Shown here piece after piece: positions 43,155-51,440 of a DNA stretch of 64,000 bases. How positions within the stretch are numbered: the first letter of the stretch is position 1; every line of letters begins with the position of its first letter. The notes under the pieces are model-generated. The model was not told where the DNA came from and ran no database searches. It saw nothing but the letters and a program-made list of their open reading frames with translations. This DNA is from CBDCDJ01 sp965215355 (GTDB taxonomy: Bacteria; Deinococcota; Deinococci; Deinococcales; Trueperaceae): positions 2,108,001-2,172,000 of the forward strand of contig CBDCDJ010000007.1 in the NCBI GenBank assembly GCA_965215355.1, in the 5' to 3' direction. The position numbers and the translations under genes are program-made.

Positions 43155-44135
43155 ATGATGGACAGAGACGTCACGCGGGCACCTGTAGCAGACCCGCCGA
43201 AACGCGCCCGGGGCAGAATGGGCCGGATGCAGCGCTCCGAAGCCTTGACCGGCTGGCTGTTCGTGACGCCCTGGGTCATCGGCTTTCTCGCTTTCACCCT
43301 CGGGCCGATGCTGTTTTCGATTTACACGAGCTTTACCGACTACGGCATCACGACCGCGCCGCAGTGGGTCGGCCTGGACAACTTCCGGGAAATTTTTACG
43401 GACGACCGCTTTTTCTGGATTTCTTTGAAAAACACCTTTTGGATGTTTTTCGTCAAGACGCCGCTCATCATCCTGCTGGCGCTCGCAATCGCTATTTTGC
43501 TGAACATGGGCCTGCCCGGCTCGAGCTTTTTCAGGACCATCATCTACCTGCCCGCCGTGCTCGCAGGGGTGTCCAGCATCTTCTTGTGGAAGTGGATTCT
43601 CGCCTCGAACGGCCTGCTCAACCAGGGCTTGGCGCTGTTCGGCATTCAGGGTCCGGCCTGGTTCACCGAAGCGGCCTGGACCAAGCCGGCCCTCGTCATC
43701 ATGGGGCTGTGGTACGTCGGCATCGAGGTCATCATCTACTTAGCGGCCCTTAAAGGCATCGACAAAACTCTGTACGAAGCCGCCCAGATCGACGGCGCGT
43801 CTTTCTGGGCCAAGACCCGCTTCATCACCCTGCCCTTGCTGTCGCCGACGACCTTTTTCCTCACCATCACCAACATCATCGGCGTGTTTCAGATTTTCAC
43901 CTCGGCCTACATCATCACCACCGCGCCGGGCATTTCGACGGTGGGGGGGGCGGAACACTCGCTGCTTTTTTACGTCCTGTACCTCTACAAACGCGCCTTC
44001 GGGCAGCAGGTGGGTTCGGGAACGCTGGAGATGGGCTACGCCTCGGCGCTGGCCTGGATTTTGTTTTTGATCATCCTGGCGATAACGCTGTTTCAGCTGT
44101 GGCTCTCGAAGCGGTGGGTGCATTATGAGAGTTGA
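43155..44135 (+). CDS. Sugar ABC transporter permease 1 (MalF/UgpA-like)
   Basis: The 326-residue permease has six helices (GWLFVTPWVIGFLAFTLGPM first) and the EAA loop KTLYEAAQIDGASFWAKTRF that contacts the ATPase. ATG 43155 follows AGGAGA; another ATG is adjacent. It forms the translocation channel together with the next permease. Confidence 0.93.
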   Translation: MMDRDVTRAPVADPPKRARGRMGRMQRSEALTGWLFVTPWVIGFLAFTLGPMLFSIYTSFTDYGITTAPQWVGLDNFREIFTDDRFFWISLKNTFWMFFVKTPLIILLALAIAILLNMGLPGSSFFRTIIYLPAVLAGVSSIFLWKWILASNGLLNQGLALFGIQGPAWFTEAAWTKPALVIMGLWYVGIEVIIYLAALKGIDKTLYEAAQIDGASFWAKTRFITLPLLSPTTFFLTITNIIGVFQIFTSAYIITTAPGISTVGGAEHSLLFYVLYLYKRAFGQQVGSGTLEMGYASALAWILFLIILAITLFQLWLSKRWVHYES

Positions 44136-44222
44136 GGGAAAGTGGACGAACCCCATTACGCGGCTTGACGACTTTGCAGTTGCCCTGGAAAGAGGTGTTT
44201 TTCTTTTTGCTGAGAGGTTACC

Positions 44223-45140
44223 GTGGCTAGCACGACACCTGAAGTGACACGGCGCGCGCCTCAGTGGCGCGACATACGCTTTTTTCGAATGGGCGTGGGC
44301 GAGTGGCTCGTGTGGCTGCTCCTGGTCGGCATCGCGGTTCTTTTTCTGGTGCCGCTCGGCTGGATGATTTCGACCTCGCTGAAAAGCCCTTTCGAACTCA
44401 TGGACACCCGCTGGCTTCCCGAAGAGCCACAGTGGCGCAACTACGTGGACGCGTTCTCGTTCGGAATGTGGTTCCGCTGGGCGGTGAACACCGTGATTCT
44501 CACCGTGTCGGCGGTGGTGGCGGCGGTGTTCGCCACCTCGTTGACCGCTTACGCTTTCGCCCGCTTGCGCTGGCCGGGGCGGGACTTTTTGTTCGGCATC
44601 GTCCTCGCCACGATGATGCTGCCGGGCGTAGTCTTGCTCATCCCGCGTTTTATCATCTTCGCCAAGCTGCCCGCTTTTGGGTTTCAGGGTTCGGAGGTGT
44701 GGGTCAACACCTTTTTGCCCTTGATCGTGCCCGGCTTTTTGGGCGGCGGCGCGTTCAACATCTTTTTGCTGCGCCAGTTTATGCGCGGCATTCCCATGTC
44801 ACTTTCCGAAAGCGCCAAAATCGACGGTGCCTCGGAGTTGCGCATTCTCTGGTCGATCGTCATGCCGCTGTCCAAACCGGCGCTCGCGACCATCGCCATT
44901 TTCGCCTTTCAGGGGGCGTGGCAGGATTTTATGGGGCCTTTAATCTACTTGCAGAGCGAGCGGCTTTACAACCTGCAACTGGGTTTGCGGCAGTTCGAGT
45001 TCGCCTTTGGGGGAGCGCCCGCCTGGAACTGGCTGATGGCGGCGAGCCTGGTGGTGATGCTGCCGGTTTTAATCATGTACTTAGCTTTTCAGCGCTCGTT
45101 CATCGAGGGCATCAGCGTGACCGGGAGCGTGGGCAAGTAG
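44223..45140 (+). CDS. Sugar ABC transporter permease 2 (MalG/UgpE-like)
   Basis: The 305-residue partner permease has six helices and the EAA loop SLSESAKIDGASELRILWSI. GTG 44223 follows GAGAGGT. The 87-base gap to the first permease holds nothing recognisable. Confidence 0.93.
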   Translation: MASTTPEVTRRAPQWRDIRFFRMGVGEWLVWLLLVGIAVLFLVPLGWMISTSLKSPFELMDTRWLPEEPQWRNYVDAFSFGMWFRWAVNTVILTVSAVVAAVFATSLTAYAFARLRWPGRDFLFGIVLATMMLPGVVLLIPRFIIFAKLPAFGFQGSEVWVNTFLPLIVPGFLGGGAFNIFLLRQFMRGIPMSLSESAKIDGASELRILWSIVMPLSKPALATIAIFAFQGAWQDFMGPLIYLQSERLYNLQLGLRQFEFAFGGAPAWNWLMAASLVVMLPVLIMYLAFQRSFIEGISVTGSVGK

Positions 45141-45165
45141 GAGTACCGAGTAGAAAGTATCAAAA
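45139..45165. repeat. Short copy of the AAAGTACCGAG-type repeat
   Basis: AGGAGTACCGAGTAGAAAGT followed by ATCAAAAAG overlaps the end of the second permease gene and resembles the unit seen twice at 59466-59500. Confidence 0.35.
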
Positions 45166-45230
45166 AGAGGGTGCAATCTCTTGTCGCTCCTCCGCTCAAA
45201 AACGCGCCCTAAGCTGAGCTGGAAGGTTAC

Positions 45231-46916
45231 ATGTTGCAAGTAAAAACCGACACCTACACCCTGGTTTGCGCCGAAGACCGGCCTTACGTCTACCTGCACA
45301 GCGCCGACGGGTCACACCTCGCCGCGCTGTTCGTGCCCGGCAGTGTCCACACCGTGGGGGCGCAAGACGACACGGTCGCCCTCGGCGAGTGGAGCTTGGA
45401 CGAGGGCGACGAGACGGTGCTTGCGCTCGAGGCCCAAAGCTCGCTGTGGGAAAAAAAGGTTTACCGCTTTCGCTGCGCGCCGACCCGCTTTCGCTTCGAG
45501 ACCGAGGTGACGGGACAGGGCCGCCTCGCCGACGTTCACTACTTCGGCGGCTACTACTCCGGGCAGGCGCGCTGGGGCTCGGGCTTTTTCTGGTCGGGCC
45601 ACGCCTTTACGCGCGGCTTCAACCCTGAACCCACAAAGGAAGAAGATTACCACTTCGCGCCCGCGGCGGGCTCGCTGATCGACCTGACCGGTGTGCCGAT
45701 TTACGGCAAGGCGGGCTGGTTTTTTACGCCGCCGCCCTACTGCTTTGCTTTTGAACACGCGCGCGGCTGGCTCGGCGTGGGTTTGGAAGCGCCCGCAGGT
45801 GAAAACCGCTACACCGACTTTCACTACCGGGGCCAGCGGTCCGGGTTTCACTTCTCGCTCGCCTTTGAAGGCCATACCGAAATCGACGGAACCTACCAAC
45901 TTCCCGCCTTAGGCTTCGACTTCGCCGGGGACGAGTACAAGGCTTTGAGCGCTCACGTCGCGGCGCTGCGCGCGCGGCACTTCGTGCCTGTGCCGAAATC
46001 GAAAGACAAACCCGCCTGGTGGAGTGAGCCCAGCTTCTGCGGTTGGGGCTCGCAGTGCCACCTGGCGGCCCGAGCAGGCGGCCACGCGCCGGACTTTTCA
46101 ACGCAAGCTCACTACGAGGCTTTTTTGGAGACGCTTGCGCGCCACGACCTGTCGCCCGGCACCGTCGTTTTGGACGACAAGTGGCAACTGACTTACGGCG
46201 AGAACCGCGTCGACCCCGCGAAGTGGCCCGACCTCCGGGGCTTTATCGACCGGCAGCACGCCTCGGGGCGCAGAGTCCTTCTCTGGCTCAAAGCCTGGGA
46301 CCCCGAGGGCGTGCCGGTCGAAGAGTGCATCACCAACGCGGCCGGGTTGCCCCTCGCGGTCGACCCGACGAACCCGGCTTTCGAGGAGCGCTTTCGAGCC
46401 TCGGTTCGCACCATGCTCGCCGACTACGCCGCCGACGGCTTCAAGCTCGACTTCACCGCGCGCATCCCGAGCGGGCCGGGGTTGAACAAGTACGGCTCGA
46501 GCTGGGGCCTGGAGATGATGCGTCTGTATTTGGGCATCCTCTACAGCGAAGCTAAGAAAACCAAGCCGGACGCGCTTGTCATGACCCACACGCCGCACCC
46601 TTACCTGGGCGACGTGCTCGACATGATCCGGTTGAACGACATCAACACGGGCCGAGCCGTCGGCCCCGCCATGCGGCACCGCGCCCGCATCGCTGCCCTC
46701 GCCCTCCCCGACGCCCTCATCGACACCGACAACTGGCCCATGCTGGACCTCGCGGCGTGGCGCGCTTATACCGAGCTGCAGCCCGAGTTGGGCGTCCCCT
46801 CGCTCTACTTTGCAAGCCACATCGACAAAACCGGGGAAGCGCTTGCAGAGAACGATTACGCCCTCGTCCGCGAGGGCTGGCGACGCTACCGCGCCCTCCT
46901 CGGCGCGGAGGCGTGA
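45231..46916 (+). CDS. Putative alpha-glycosidase, clan GH-D-like (GH31/GH36 type)
   Basis: The 561-residue cytoplasmic enzyme has an N-terminal beta-sandwich (to about 245) and a TIM barrel: TVVLDDKWQLTYGENRVDP, SGRRVLLWLKAWDPEGVP, the likely nucleophile Asp in YAADGFKLDFT, and YLGDVLDMIRLND. The barrel order resembles alpha-galactosidase/alpha-glucosidase clans; linkage specificity is not clear. No signal peptide, so it acts after import. ATG 45231 has AAGGTTAC upstream. Confidence 0.75.
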   Translation: MLQVKTDTYTLVCAEDRPYVYLHSADGSHLAALFVPGSVHTVGAQDDTVALGEWSLDEGDETVLALEAQSSLWEKKVYRFRCAPTRFRFETEVTGQGRLADVHYFGGYYSGQARWGSGFFWSGHAFTRGFNPEPTKEEDYHFAPAAGSLIDLTGVPIYGKAGWFFTPPPYCFAFEHARGWLGVGLEAPAGENRYTDFHYRGQRSGFHFSLAFEGHTEIDGTYQLPALGFDFAGDEYKALSAHVAALRARHFVPVPKSKDKPAWWSEPSFCGWGSQCHLAARAGGHAPDFSTQAHYEAFLETLARHDLSPGTVVLDDKWQLTYGENRVDPAKWPDLRGFIDRQHASGRRVLLWLKAWDPEGVPVEECITNAAGLPLAVDPTNPAFEERFRASVRTMLADYAADGFKLDFTARIPSGPGLNKYGSSWGLEMMRLYLGILYSEAKKTKPDALVMTHTPHPYLGDVLDMIRLNDINTGRAVGPAMRHRARIAALALPDALIDTDNWPMLDLAAWRAYTELQPELGVPSLYFASHIDKTGEALAENDYALVREGWRRYRALLGAEA

Positions 46917-48430
46917 CGGTGACAAGTTACGACGTGATCGTTTACGGGGCGACCGCGGGCGGCGTGACGGCGGCCGTCGCCGCGGCCGGGGCGGGCGTGA
47001 AGGTGGCGTTGCTCGAGCCGGGCCGTCACGTCGGCGGCATGGTGAGCGGCGGCCTCGGCTGGACGGACCTGGGCCAGCGCGAGGTCGTGGGCGGCTTGGC
47101 TTACGAGTTTTACGAGTCTCTGGGTCAGGCTTACGACGCGCCCGCCTTCGCCTTTGTGGGCCCCGAGCCGCATGTAGCCGAGCGGGTTTTCCAGGAACGG
47201 CTCGAGCGCGCCGGCGTCGAAGTCCTGTTCGCTCGCCCGTTACAGAGCGTGGCGAAAAGTGGGCGGCGCATCGTCTCTCTCAACGCAGGCGACGAAACCC
47301 TCGGGGGAACCGTCTTTGTCGACGCCAGCTACGAGGGCGACCTGTTGGCCGCGGCGGGCGTGTCTTACGCGGTGGGGCGCGAAGGGGTCGAGACTTACGG
47401 CGAGTCCTGGGCGGGGCGGCAACCCTTACGGCCCGGCCAGCACCAGTTCGACGTGTACGTTTCCCCGTTTGCAAACGGGGAAACGCTGTTGCCGCTCGTC
47501 CACGACCGCCCGCTCGCACCCGTCGGCGCGGCCGACGGCGCGGTGCAGGGGTACGGCTTTCGCCTTTGCCTCACCACACGGGCGGACAACCGCGTAGCAT
47601 TTCTCGAGCCGCCCGGCTACGACCCGGAGAGGTTCGAACTTCTCAGGCGCTACCTCGAAGCCAAAGGGGACACGCTGCACGCGAACGACCTTATGGTTCT
47701 ACGCCCCAACCTCCCCAACGACAAGGCCGACGTCAACTCGAAAGGGCCGCTCTCGACGAACCTGCTCGACGGCAGCAACTGGGCTTACCCCGAAGCGGAC
47801 TTCCAAACTCGAGCCGAGATTTGGCAGCGGCACCTGCACTACACCCAGAGCCTCCTGTACTTTCTCGCCAGCGACGCCTCGGTGCCCCGGCATCTCCGCG
47901 ACGAGTTTAACCGTTGGGGCCTGTGCAAGGACGAGTTTGGCGACACCGGCCACTGGCCCCACCAGCTCTACATCCGCGAGGCGCGGCGCATGAAGGGCGA
48001 GTACCTCATAACCCAGCGCGACTTGCAAGAGGAGCGCGTCAAGTACGACAGCGTCGGGATGGGCTCGTACCACATCGACATCCGCCACACGCAGCGTGTG
48101 TGGGAACATGTCCACCTCCACCCGAACCTGGTGCCGGCCGCGTTCAACGAGGGCTACCTGTCGGTGCCGGTGCAGCCCTATGAGATTCCCTACCGCGCGC
48201 TCTTGCCGCGCTTCGGCGAGTGCAAGAACCTGCTCGTGCCGGTCTGTGTGTCGGCCTCGCACGTGGCTTTCGCCTCGCTGCGGATGGAGCCGCAGTACAT
48301 GATTCTCGGCCACAGCGCGGGTGTCGCGGCGGCGCTGGCGGTGGAGCGGGGTTTGAGCGTGCAGCGCGTCCCGGTCGCCGAGTTGCAAGAGCGGCTTAAG
48401 AACGCGCATCAAGTTTTGTCCCTGAATTAG
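46913..48430 (+). CDS. FAD-dependent oxidoreductase
   Basis: The 505-residue flavoprotein begins with the dinucleotide fold YDVIVYGATAGGVTAAVAAA, then LEPGRHVGGMVSGGLGWTDLG and VDASYEGDLLAAAGV, and ends in MILGHSAGVAAALAVERGL, the FAD-dependent oxidoreductase (PF12831) type. GTG 46913 overlaps the glycosidase stop and has GGAGG just before it. It probably oxidises a sugar or sugar derivative of the pathway. Confidence 0.88.
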   Translation: MTVTSYDVIVYGATAGGVTAAVAAAGAGVKVALLEPGRHVGGMVSGGLGWTDLGQREVVGGLAYEFYESLGQAYDAPAFAFVGPEPHVAERVFQERLERAGVEVLFARPLQSVAKSGRRIVSLNAGDETLGGTVFVDASYEGDLLAAAGVSYAVGREGVETYGESWAGRQPLRPGQHQFDVYVSPFANGETLLPLVHDRPLAPVGAADGAVQGYGFRLCLTTRADNRVAFLEPPGYDPERFELLRRYLEAKGDTLHANDLMVLRPNLPNDKADVNSKGPLSTNLLDGSNWAYPEADFQTRAEIWQRHLHYTQSLLYFLASDASVPRHLRDEFNRWGLCKDEFGDTGHWPHQLYIREARRMKGEYLITQRDLQEERVKYDSVGMGSYHIDIRHTQRVWEHVHLHPNLVPAAFNEGYLSVPVQPYEIPYRALLPRFGECKNLLVPVCVSASHVAFASLRMEPQYMILGHSAGVAAALAVERGLSVQRVPVAELQERLKNAHQVLSLN

Positions 48431-48441
48431 AGGAGGTCACG

Positions 48442-49104
48442 GTGCCGAAACTCGCCATTATCCACACCACGCCCGTCACGGTCGCGCCCTTGGCGGCGCT
48501 CGCGGCGGAGTTGCTGCCGGGAGTAAGGGTCGTCAACTTCGTCGACGACTCGGTGTTGCCGCAACTCGCCGAGAACGGCGGCGACACGGGCGCGGTCGAG
48601 CCTCGCCTCGTACAGTACGGGAAGTTCGCCGCAGAGGTGGGGGCGGACGTCGTCTTGAGCGCCTGCTCCTCGGTCGGCGCGCTGGTAACTTCAATCGGGC
48701 GCGCGGTCGACATTCCGGTCGTGCGCATCGACGAGGCGATGGCCGAGGCGGCGGTGCGGCGCGGGCGCAGCATCGGCGTGGCGGCGACGCTTGCCACGAC
48801 CCTGGCCCCGACCCTGGCGCTCTTAAAAGCCAAAGCCGCGGAGCTTGACAAAGAAGTGAGGCTCGAGCCCCGCTGCGTTACTACAGCCTACGAACGCCTC
48901 TTGCAAGGCGACCGGGAGGGGCACGACGCGGTGCTGGCGGAGGCGCTCAGGGACTTGTCCAAAGAGGTCGACGTGGTCGTGCTCGCTCAAGCCTCGATGG
49001 CGCGCGTGCTGGACAGCTTGCCCGCAAACGTGCAGGACAAGTTCCTGACGAGTCCGCGCCTCGCCATGATGCGGGTGCGGGACGTGCTGAGGGCGACTGC
49101 GTGA
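48442..49104 (+). CDS. Aspartate/glutamate racemase-family protein
   Basis: The 220-residue protein has the two-domain Asp/Glu/hydantoin racemase fold, with the first catalytic Cys in VVLSACSSVGAL. The partner position of the second Cys reads VVVLAQASMARVL, with Ala/Gln instead of Cys, so it may not be a normal racemase. ATG or GTG: start is GTG 48442 after GAGGAGGT. Function in the sugar pathway unknown. Confidence 0.75.
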   Translation: MPKLAIIHTTPVTVAPLAALAAELLPGVRVVNFVDDSVLPQLAENGGDTGAVEPRLVQYGKFAAEVGADVVLSACSSVGALVTSIGRAVDIPVVRIDEAMAEAAVRRGRSIGVAATLATTLAPTLALLKAKAAELDKEVRLEPRCVTTAYERLLQGDREGHDAVLAEALRDLSKEVDVVVLAQASMARVLDSLPANVQDKFLTSPRLAMMRVRDVLRATA

Positions 49105-50060
49105 AGCGACCCGCCAACCTGCTCACCCTCAAAGAACTGCTCGCCCCCACCGGACCCCACGGCTACGCGGTGGGCTCGTTTTCGCCGCGCTACCCGCGCC
49201 TGATTCCGCCGATTTTGCGAGCGGCGCAGGCCCTCGCCTCGCCGACAATCGTGCAGATTTCGCACAAGGACATGACGCGCTGCGGCGTGGCCGTGGAGGC
49301 TTTCGCCGCGGCGTTTTACCGCCTGCTCGAGCAGTGCGAAACTACCGTGCCCGTGACCCTGCACCTCGACCACACCGAGGACCGGACGGTTATCGAAGCG
49401 GCGCTGGCGGCGGGTTTCACCTCGGTGATGATCGACGCCTCGGACTTGCCCCTGGACGAGAACATCGCGGTGACGCGCAAGGTGGCCGACCTGGCGCACG
49501 CGCGCGGCGTGTCGGTCGAGGGCGAACTCGGGACTTTAGGCGCTTACGGCTTTTCCGAGACCGAGGCGAGCGAAGAGGTTCGCTACACCGACGCCGCGGA
49601 CGTAGCTCGGTTCGTCGCAGAATCGGAGGTTGACGCGCTGGCGGTGTCGGTCGGCACGGTTCACGGCGTCAGCAAGGACAAACCCGTGACCATCGACTTA
49701 GGGCGCCTCACAGCCATCCGGGCGCAAACGCGCGTCCCGCTCGTGCTGCACGGCGGCTCCGGCGTGGGGGCCGAGCTGATGCGCCGCGCCCTGCACGTTC
49801 CCGGCGGCGGCGTGAGCAAGGTCAACCTGGCGACCGATTTGGAACTCGCCATGTTGAGCGCGCTTCACAGCGAGGAACGCCTCGTCGACGCGGACATCGA
49901 GGCGCTGGACGACGACGCTCTAAAGCGTGCCCAAGACGCCGTCGAAAAAGTCGTGCGGGAAAAGATGACGCGCGTTTTGCTGAGCGAAGGCCGAGCCCGA
50001 CACTACGAGACTGAGGTGCAGGGTGAGAACGAGGTACAGGGTGAGGTGCATAACGGATGA
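49101..50060 (+). CDS. Class II fructose-bisphosphate/tagatose-bisphosphate-type aldolase
   Basis: The 319-residue zinc aldolase has the metal and substrate motifs LHLDHTED, VEGELGTLGAYG, AVSVGTVHGVSK, VLHGGSGV and VSKVNLATDLE. It should cleave a sugar phosphate to triose phosphates. GTG 49101 overlaps the racemase-like gene (GTGA). The C-terminal tail has a short acidic direct repeat (ENEVQGE). Confidence 0.9.
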   Translation: MKRPANLLTLKELLAPTGPHGYAVGSFSPRYPRLIPPILRAAQALASPTIVQISHKDMTRCGVAVEAFAAAFYRLLEQCETTVPVTLHLDHTEDRTVIEAALAAGFTSVMIDASDLPLDENIAVTRKVADLAHARGVSVEGELGTLGAYGFSETEASEEVRYTDAADVARFVAESEVDALAVSVGTVHGVSKDKPVTIDLGRLTAIRAQTRVPLVLHGGSGVGAELMRRALHVPGGGVSKVNLATDLELAMLSALHSEERLVDADIEALDDDALKRAQDAVEKVVREKMTRVLLSEGRARHYETEVQGENEVQGEVHNG

Positions 50061-50139
50061 GCGAGCTGCCGACCCTGAGTTTCGGCGCGGCCTCGCTGGC
50101 CGAGGGTGGGCTCGAGCCCGCATGAACGAGCCCGTATGA
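50057..50139 (+). CDS. Chain of two mini-ORFs between aldolase and glycosidase genes
   Basis: ATG 50057 overlaps the aldolase stop (ATGA) and encodes 22 residues (MSELPTLSFGAASLAEGG...) ending at 50125; ATG 50122 overlaps that stop (ATGA) and encodes MNEPV, whose stop overlaps ATG 50136 of the next gene. The first looks like the start of a normal protein, so it may be a deleted gene whose ends still couple translation. Confidence 0.35.
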
Positions 50140-51440
50140 ACCTGGTCGACACGGCTCGAGACCGCGCCGAAGTCCTCCTCCTCGCCAACGGGAGCGACCT
50201 CGGACTGGTGGGCTCGAACGAGGCCTACCGGCAGGTGTGGGCGCGCGACAGTATGCTCTGCAGCCTCGGCTTACTCGTTACGCAAAATCCGGAGGGCCGC
50301 GAGGTTCACAAACGTTCGCTCCAAACCCTGCGCGCTTACCAGAGTTCTTTGGGCAAAATCCCCCACAACGTCGGCGTGGCGAAAATCCCCGACCCGGCGC
50401 TCGTCGCGCACGGCGGACGGCTCGAGGGTGAGGGCGTTGTGCTCGACACGGCCCACGCGGGCTGCGTCGACGGCAACTTGTGGTACATCCTCGGCCACTA
50501 CGCTTACTACGCGACAACGAGAGACCGGGACTTTTTAGCGGAGGCGTGGCCGAGCTTGGAAAGCGCGCTGCTGTGGCTGCGCTACCAGGACTCGAACGAG
50601 TGCGGCTTGCTGGAAGTCCACGAGGCGATGGACTGGGCCGACCTGTTCGGCAACCGCTACAACGTCCTCTACGACAACATCCTCTACTACGCCTGCTGGA
50701 GGGCGTTCGCGGAGATGGCTGCGGCGTTGAATAAACCGGCGGAGACTTATGAAACTCAAGCCTTGGACGTTTACATGAAGCTCGACGCCGTGCTCTGGGT
50801 CGGGCCGGAAGCCCCGAAGGACTGGGCCTGGCTGGCGAGAGAGCGCAAAGAGTGGGTCTACACGCTGCGGCGCATCGAAACCGAACTCGTGGAGCGGCCC
50901 TTTTACCTGCCCTACGTGGCTTTTCGCGACTACGCCGACCGCTTCGACACTTTGGGCAACCTTCTCGCCATCCTGTTCGGCGTCGCCGACGGGGTGAAAC
51001 GCGACAAAATCCTCGACTATGTTCGCGGCTGCGGCCTGGATGAACCTTACCCGGTGCGCTCACTTTACCCGCCGGTTATGCCGGGCGAGCGCGACTGGCG
51101 CGAGTATTACCGGGTGCGCAACCTCAATTTGCCGCACCACTACCACAACGGCGGCGCGTGGCCGTTTATCGGCGGGCTGTACGTGGCCGCGCTCGTGCAG
51201 GCCGGGCGGGGCCTGGAGGCCGAACGGCAGCTCGAGAAACTCGCTACCATGAACCGGCAAGGCAAGCGCGGCGAGTGGGAGTTCAACGAGTGGTTTCACG
51301 GCCTGTCGGGCCGGCCGCTGGGCTACGCGGGCCAGTCCTGGTCGGCCGCGCTGTACCTGTTCGCCCACGACGCGGTGAATGCGGGCCGGGTCGGGATGTT
51401 CGGCGCTTGGCGGGACGCGCTGCCGCAAGAAGCCGTGTAG
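50136..51440 (+). CDS. (alpha/alpha)6-barrel glycosidase (GH100/amylo-alpha-1,6-glucosidase-like)
   Basis: The 434-residue cytoplasmic enzyme has an alpha-toroid with EAYRQVWARDSMLCSLGLL, HEAMDWADLFGNRYN, DTLGNLLAILFGVADG, LPHHYHNGGAWPFIGGLYVA and WEFNEWFHGLSGRPLGYAGQ. These resemble neutral invertase/debranching families; the likely catalytic acids are the Asp in WARDSM or DWADLF and the Glu in FNEWF. ATG 50136 overlaps an upstream mini-ORF. It probably releases sugars in the cytoplasm. Confidence 0.8.
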   Translation: MNLVDTARDRAEVLLLANGSDLGLVGSNEAYRQVWARDSMLCSLGLLVTQNPEGREVHKRSLQTLRAYQSSLGKIPHNVGVAKIPDPALVAHGGRLEGEGVVLDTAHAGCVDGNLWYILGHYAYYATTRDRDFLAEAWPSLESALLWLRYQDSNECGLLEVHEAMDWADLFGNRYNVLYDNILYYACWRAFAEMAAALNKPAETYETQALDVYMKLDAVLWVGPEAPKDWAWLARERKEWVYTLRRIETELVERPFYLPYVAFRDYADRFDTLGNLLAILFGVADGVKRDKILDYVRGCGLDEPYPVRSLYPPVMPGERDWREYYRVRNLNLPHHYHNGGAWPFIGGLYVAALVQAGRGLEAERQLEKLATMNRQGKRGEWEFNEWFHGLSGRPLGYAGQSWSAALYLFAHDAVNAGRVGMFGAWRDALPQEAV

